Shown here: piece after piece, positions 58,901 to 64,000 of the stretch
Layout: each line of letters opens with the position of its first letter
Numbering within the stretch: position 1 is the stretch's first letter
NCBI RefSeq assembly: GCF_963583255.1
Contig: NC_084819.1
Coordinates: forward strand, 2,549,501 to 2,613,500
Source: Pyrus communis
Lineage: Eukaryota > Streptophyta > Magnoliopsida > Rosales > Rosaceae
Length of the DNA stretch: 64,000 nucleotides
Direction: 5' to 3'
Made by a program: the position numbers and the translations under genes
Notes under the pieces: generated by a model
The model's input: only the letters and a program-made list of their open reading frames with translations
The model's database searches: none
Told to the model about the DNA's origin: nothing

Positions 58901-59766
58901 CCGCCTTAAAAAAAGATGTGAACTGATGACGATGTTCCCTTAATTTGTCTTTCTTCACGTGTGAACGCGTTGAATTTTTGTACGCGGGAGGTAAAGGCGC
59001 TTGGCTAGGGTTTTTTTAATTTCTTCTCTTTGATGATTTTCTAGGAAAGCCTGAGCACCATAAAATTTTTAATAACTTAAAGGTTTGTTTGGTATCTATT
59101 TGAAAACTTTTATCATTTCTCAAAATATTTTTTAGGTACATTTCTTGAAAATAATTTTCTTTAAAACTCAAAAATTGAATTGGTTTGCAATTTAAAATTT
59201 TTAAATCTTACGACTTAAAGTAGAATAAAGAGATCTAAAAAAAGAGGGGTTGCAAGAGAGGTAGAAAGAGAAGAGAGGAGGAAAGAAAGTAAGAAATGAA
59301 TGAAGGAAAAAGAAAGAAGAGAGAGTATCGGACGACATAGAAAGGAAGATCAGTGAGAAAAAGAACCTAAAAAATGAACAGAACGGATTGGAGGAGAGAT
59401 GAAAAAGGTAAAAAAAAAAAAAAAAAAAGAGGAGAGAGAAAGAAGAAAAGAGAGAGATAGATTTGGAATGAGAAGGAATGAGGGTGAGAAAATAAGTGAG
59501 TTTAATCTTAAAAACTCTAAAAACTCATTTTTTATGTTTTCAGATAATAGACTATATTTTTGAGTTAGTCTTGAATTCAGTTTTTGAAAATAGTCTTACC
59601 AAACAAGTTTTTAAGACTTAAAACTTAAAAATTATTTTTGAATTTAAAAAGTTGGATGGTACTTAATAAATCTCATCCATCTAAATATCCCCTTCTCTTT
59701 GTCTTCTTTTTTACTCACAAGTTACAAGTCTATTGTTAATTAGTTCCTTGAGAGAAACAGAAACAG
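58901..59766 (+). promoter_or_regulatory. 5' flank of TNL2
   Basis: Contains a long purine-rich stretch (59220-59460, mostly GA words plus an A run at about 59410). The last part (ACAAGTCTATTGTTA, TTCCTTGAGAG) matches block A on both sides of the CACTA insertion, so it is the undisturbed version of the TNL1 upstream region. Confidence 0.55.
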
Positions 59767-59769
59767 ATG

Positions 59770-59890
59770 GAGTGGATGGTGATGGTGATGGTGATGGTGA
59801 TGGTGATGGGGATGGGGATGGGGATGGGGATGATGATGGTGATGGTGATGGTGATGGGGATGATGATGGTGATGGTGATGGTGCTCAGAT
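59770..59890 (+). repeat. GGTGAT/GGGGAT microsatellite at the TNL2 start
   Basis: An irregular hexanucleotide array (GATGGT, GATGGG, GATGAT). In the TIR frame it codes Met-Val and Met-Gly repeats (about 38 residues) and supplies many in-frame ATGs. No ATG in this frame follows the array before the TIR domain, so translation of the TIR must start within or before the repeat. Confidence 0.9.
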
Positions 59891-60425
59891 GGTTAACATT
59901 TTCTTCTCCCTCATCTACTGCTGCTGGAGATGATGATTTTGATGGTATTGAAGCTAATATCCCCCCACGTCGGGAAAAGTATGATGTGTTTGTCAGTTTC
60001 AGAGGTGAGGACACCCGCCGTGGTATTACCAGCCATCTTCATGCTGCCTTACTTCAGAAGAAAATTGAAACCTACATAGATTACAGACTTCAGAAAGGAA
60101 AAAAAATCAGACCTGCCCTTCGAAAGGCAATCGAGAAATCCACGCATTCGGTGATTATTTTCTCAAAAAACTATGCTTCTTCCACATGGTGTTTGGATGA
60201 GCTTGTGCATATACTCGAATGCGTGGAAAGATATGGTCAGAAGGTTATACCCGTATTCTACGACATCAATCCATCTGATGTACGAAAACAACACGGGAGT
60301 TACGCGGCCGCATTTGCTCAACTTGAAAAACATTTCAAGGACAGTATTGATAAGGTGCACAAGTGGAGGCGTGCCTTGAAGACTGCAGCCGATCTGTCTG
60401 GGTTTGATTATTCAAACAAACATGG

Positions 60426-63268
60426 GTAAGTAACTCATCTTTAACTTGTATAAAATTAATGTAATGTCTTTGCATAAGAAACAGATTAGCATGCATTTCA
60501 ATCAGCTTTTCGAACTTATTTACAACCCCTTATTTTCGAACGGACTTTTTTTTTTTTTTTTGCCCTCATATGCATGCTTCTATGCTACAAATTAAAAAAT
60601 AGAAGTTGTTAATCTAAATCAAAGATATTTTAGTGAAGATGACGGAACAAAAGTGTAATTATTGAAGAGAGACTCTTAATTGCTAAAAACAATTGAATAC
60701 TTTGCATTTCATATATAATATACGTTAAAAACAAATATATGTTGATGTACGAATTTAAATGTACCGGGTGGAGAAAAATAAAATTTCTTTTGCTCATGAA
60801 TAATTAAAACTGACATATGTTAAAGCGTACATATGAAAAGAAAGTGGACTTTTCGAATTGTTCATATCACATTTTCTATTAAGCTAACCACAATAAACTT
60901 TTCTATCACAATTATCTGCATCCAAGTATGAATAAAAGTTAACTAATGTGATTATTTTCATCCTATTGTAAGTGGAAATATAAACTTTTATTTTGCTGAC
61001 TTGTATACTGGGAGAAAAATATGCATAAATGTTGAAAAAGATTTATAAGATCTTAAAAAATGTAGAAAATGAGTAGCAATTACCCTTCCAACTCAACTTG
61101 TGAACGAAAAGGAGGAAAAGGTAAACCAATGATTGGGTTTTCATTTTTTGTGTCACTGCTCTTGTCATATTTGAAGCAAAGCAACCAAACAGCATATAAT
61201 AATTCCAATTTCGATCCACCCATCACAATCCCAGACCTGAAACTAACTACTCTGAAGTATGTACTTCCTAAAGAATATGAACTTGTGTGTGTGTATATAT
61301 TGTCACGTCTCGATTCAGCTTACGTCTAGGATTGACATGTGAGACAGAGACGTAGCGGACATCCTAACATACGTACAAGATACGAAATTAAATACTAGAA
61401 CTAATACCTCAAAATGAACATGATAGTGGACTCTCCCCCACAAAATATATACAAATCTGTACACTCAAAATACATAACCTCATTAGGGCCAAGACATGAC
61501 CATAGGCGCTCAAAATATAAGTTCCAAAAGAAATAATACAAAGAAAGATAAAGGGGCAACCTAATCATTCCAAATCTTTGATCTTTGCACTGCTACCCCT
61601 TCCGGCTCCTTGTAAATCTACTATGGCTTGTCACTAGTACAATCAGTGCCTGGAGTTTGTGCTAACGCACCATAGCGAGTCCGAAAAGCTGTCTTCGCTA
61701 TGTCCTCATCTTGGATTCTCAATTGATGATAACCAATCCGCAAATCTAGCTTACTAAAATACTGAGCACCTTGAAGTTGGTCAAACAAGTCATCAATCCT
61801 CGGTTGAGGGTACTTATTTTGCACTGTCACTCTGCATCCTTATTAAGCTCACGATAATCGACGCGCAAACACATGATCTGTCTTTTTTCTTCACAAAGAG
61901 AATGGGAGCACCCCAAGGTGAAACATTGGGTCGAATTAAACCTTTATCCAATAACTTCTGTAACTGCACTTTGAGCTCTCTAAGTTCCAAAGGCGCCATA
62001 CAATACGGAGCCTTAGAAATAGGTGCTGTCTCTGGCATAAGGTCAATAGTGAACTCAATCTCCCTTACCGGAGGCAAGCCATGTAAATCTGCAGGAAATA
62101 CGTTAGAGGATTCTCTAACTACTAGAATGGCATTAATCTCACTATTTCCTTGCTCAACAGTTATGACATGTGCCAAATAACCCTGACATCCGTGTCTCAT
62201 GAGTCGTCTAGCCTTGGCAACTGATATCATTACTGGTGGTGGAACATGTTTATGAACTCCAGCAAACTGAAACTGAGGTCTGTCAAGTGGTCGAAAGGTT
62301 ACCACTTTCTATAATAATCGAAATTCACGTGTTATATGGATAGGTAATCCATGCTTATAATGACATCTAGATCTCGCATTGGAATTATCATCAAATCTGC
62401 TGTCATCTCACCCTGATCCACCTGAGCATCACAAGATCAAACTACTTGGTCAACAATATAAGGCCTCCAAAACAAAGAGGAAATAGAGTATGAACAGGTC
62501 ATACTTGCCCCTGTTCACGCCTCCATCTCTCCTTCTCTTTCTGTAACACTTTCCTCACCAAACCTAAACAATTGTCCCTCGATCTCACCAACTGCAACCC
62601 GCACCTCTCCCTAGTCTAAAATGATAATTGCCTACCCACCTTTTACCTCAGGTCGTTGGATCTAAAATCTGGATGGGCATTACGGTCATTTGCACATTGA
62701 ATCAGGCCTTCCGCGTTAACCAGTCAGAACAAAGACCACATTAGGCCCAAAAGCACCAATCATCCCCCCGCGAATAGGAAATTTTTTTTAAAAGGATAAA
62801 ATTTCTGTAAATAAATCAAAATTCCCAATTGAAATTGCCCTATAGCTTAGCTACAATGCCACCCCTCCCAACTTTAGACTAGGGTAATTACGAAATTGCC
62901 ATTTTTTGTATGTTTGGGGAGGGGTTGCCCTGTTCCTTGGCCATGCATGTAATTAGTTGTAGCTTATTTAAACACATCTGATTTCTCTTTAGGGTTAAAC
63001 AATTTCAATAGTGGTACAAGTTCATTTTTTTGAAAAAGAAAGTGGGTTGAATGCTATAATATGCAAGCTTACTTAGTTATATTGTTGTTTACCTGAAAAC
63101 AAATGTATTTCTATTTTAATATTACTTTAATTTTATTTTTATGAGAGAATACACAAGATTTCTTTTCTTGCACAAATATATGGTGATAAAACTTTTAGTA
63201 TATTTATTTATTTACGTGACAACTTTTTCGACTGGCCTTTAAGACTAATTATTGCATTTTTCCACATA

Positions 63269-63312
<44 letters not shown>

Positions 63313-63322
63313 CATATGCCAG
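60426..63322 (+). other. TNL2 intron 1
   Basis: Donor GTAAGT and acceptor ATGCCAG. It aligns with TNL1 intron 1 at both ends and in the CT-rich part (TACTTGCCCCTGTTCA at 41368 and 62506). The excess length is explained by the gypsy fragment at 61300-62480. An (AT)n run at 63272-63309 sits just before the acceptor. Confidence 0.75.
61300..62480 (-). mobile_element. Ty3/gypsy retrotransposon fragment in TNL2 intron
   Basis: On the minus strand 62305-61814 encodes the protease-to-reverse transcriptase start (FPADLHGLPPVREIEF, LLDKGLIRPNVSPWGAPIL) and 61830-61621 the next part ([29 protein letters not shown]). A frameshift lies between them near CVCAS. A part of an LTR-like sequence (TGTCACGTCTCG..) lies at 61300-61540. 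Both ends are truncated; no target duplication was found. Absent from TNL1. Confidence 0.85.
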
Positions 63323-64000
63323 GACGGAAGCAGATTTAATTAAGAATGTTGTCGATCATATTTAGACAAACTTGAATTGTGAATCATCATGTGATTTAGA
63401 GGGCCTGGTTGGAATTGAAAGCCGCATTCAACAAATTGAATCGCGACTGGGCATTGACTCAAAGGACGCTTGCATCACTGTAGGTATTTGGGGCATGGGT
63501 GGTATTGGCAAGACCACCCTTGCTGAAACTGTATTTCACAGACTCTCATCTAAATTCGAAGCTTCTTGTTTTCTTAAAAATGTCAGGGAGAAATCAGAAC
63601 AACCAGATGGACTAGATTGCCTGCAAAAGAAACTTCTAAGCGAGATATTCAAGGAAGAAGGTCTATCCATAGGATCAACTGCTGTTCGAAATAGGCTTAG
63701 CCGCACAAAGGTCCTCATTGTTCTTGATGATGTGAGTAGTCCAATGCAAATGCAACTTTTAGTTGGTGATCGTCTTCGGTATGACACTGGAAGTAGAATC
63801 ATTATCACAAGTAGAGATAGGGACACACTTAGACAAACTGTTAAAGAGGATAATATCTATGAGGTTAAGGTATTAAAACCAGATGACGCTCTTCAGCTCT
63901 TTTGTTCGCATGCTTTCAAGAATAACACTACTCCTAGAACATATTATGAAGAGTTGGCGAAAAACACCGTGGATTATGCGAGAGGCGTTCCTTTAGCTCT

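Larger units (their letters stand above)
59767..64000 (+). pseudogene. TIR-NBS-LRR gene (TNL2) with a premature stop; window-truncated
   Basis: Exon 1 59767-60425 encodes a TIR domain (YDVFVSFRGEDTR, SSTWCLDEL, FYDINPSDVRK) behind a repeat-coded N terminus. Exon 2 starts at 63323 after TATGCCAG and reads TEADLIKNVVDHI, then TAG at 63363-63365 where TNL1 has TGG (Trp). Beyond the stop the same frame is open to 64000 with P-loop GMGGIGKTT, FLKNVREK, LIVLDDV, GSRIIITSRD and ARGVPLA, all more canonical than in TNL1. If spliced as drawn, the product is a TIR-only protein of about 233 residues; read-through or a shifted acceptor could restore a TNL. The NBS continues past the window. The intron carries a gypsy fragment. 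Confidence 0.82.

Noticed and set aside
59733..60014. Frames giving Asp-Gly or Ile-Thr repeats around the TNL2 start
   Set aside because: They are other-frame readings of the GGTGAT array; the TIR domain fixes the Met-Val frame.
61902..62180. Plus-strand frame of 92 codons
   Set aside because: Antisense shadow of the gypsy reverse transcriptase region on the minus strand.
1..64000. CRISPR arrays, bacterial operons, ribosome binding sites
   Set aside because: The window is plant nuclear DNA; short tandem repeats found here have no spacer-repeat structure.

Overview
This window looks like nuclear DNA from a woody eudicot, most likely Rosaceae (apple, pear or Prunus type). The reasons are AT-rich introns with GT-AG borders, plant-only gene families (REM-type B3, P-class PPR, TIR-NBS-LRR) and plant mobile elements (Cassandra TRIM, tRNA-SINE, CACTA, hAT, Copia, MITEs). 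The family-level placement is inference from remembered sequence character and was not tested.

Layout. 1-3.8 kb: the 3' exons of a plant glutathione peroxidase with a Tourist-like MITE in one intron. 4.2-10.0 kb: two near-identical REM-type B3 genes arranged head to head as a large inverted duplication (arms about 2.2-2.5 kb, spacer about 1.1 kb). 10.7-12.0 kb: a tandem repeat, a decayed F-box-associated fragment and a LINE-like retroposon tail. 15.2-18.4 kb: a long mitochondrial-type P-class PPR gene (minus strand). 18.8-26.0 kb: a hAT element with an 8-bp target duplication, split by a complete but decayed Copia retrotransposon (minus strand) that has its own 5-bp target duplication.

26-64 kb is a duplicated and reshuffled resistance-gene cluster. 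Two related blocks (A about 26.7-47.1 kb, B about 48.2-64 kb) share decayed F-box, PPR and SLC35F-like fragments, a foldback repeat and retroposons, followed by a TNL gene. Block A has TNL1 (39,798-44,971), whose four exons join in frame to about 1,106 residues, followed by a chimeric LRR / linker / LRR remnant. A 4.5-kb CACTA element carrying four decayed exons of a GDP-mannose-pyrophosphorylase-like (GMPPA/KJC type) gene sits 18 bp upstream of its start codon. Block B has TNL2 (59,767 to the window end), with a microsatellite-encoded Met-Val/Met-Gly N terminus and an in-frame TAG just after the TIR exon junction. As read it would make a TIR-only protein of about 233 residues, while the NBS frame beyond the stop stays open to the window edge.

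The two blocks act as empty-site controls for each other: the CACTA, one Cassandra element and a gypsy fragment are each present in one block and missing from the matching place in the other. No system outside known families was found. The observations most worth checking are the CACTA-delivered upstream region of TNL1, the truncation of TNL2 to a TIR-only frame, and the LRR/linker/LRR chimera. All exon borders come from reading splice signals and frame, with no transcript evidence.
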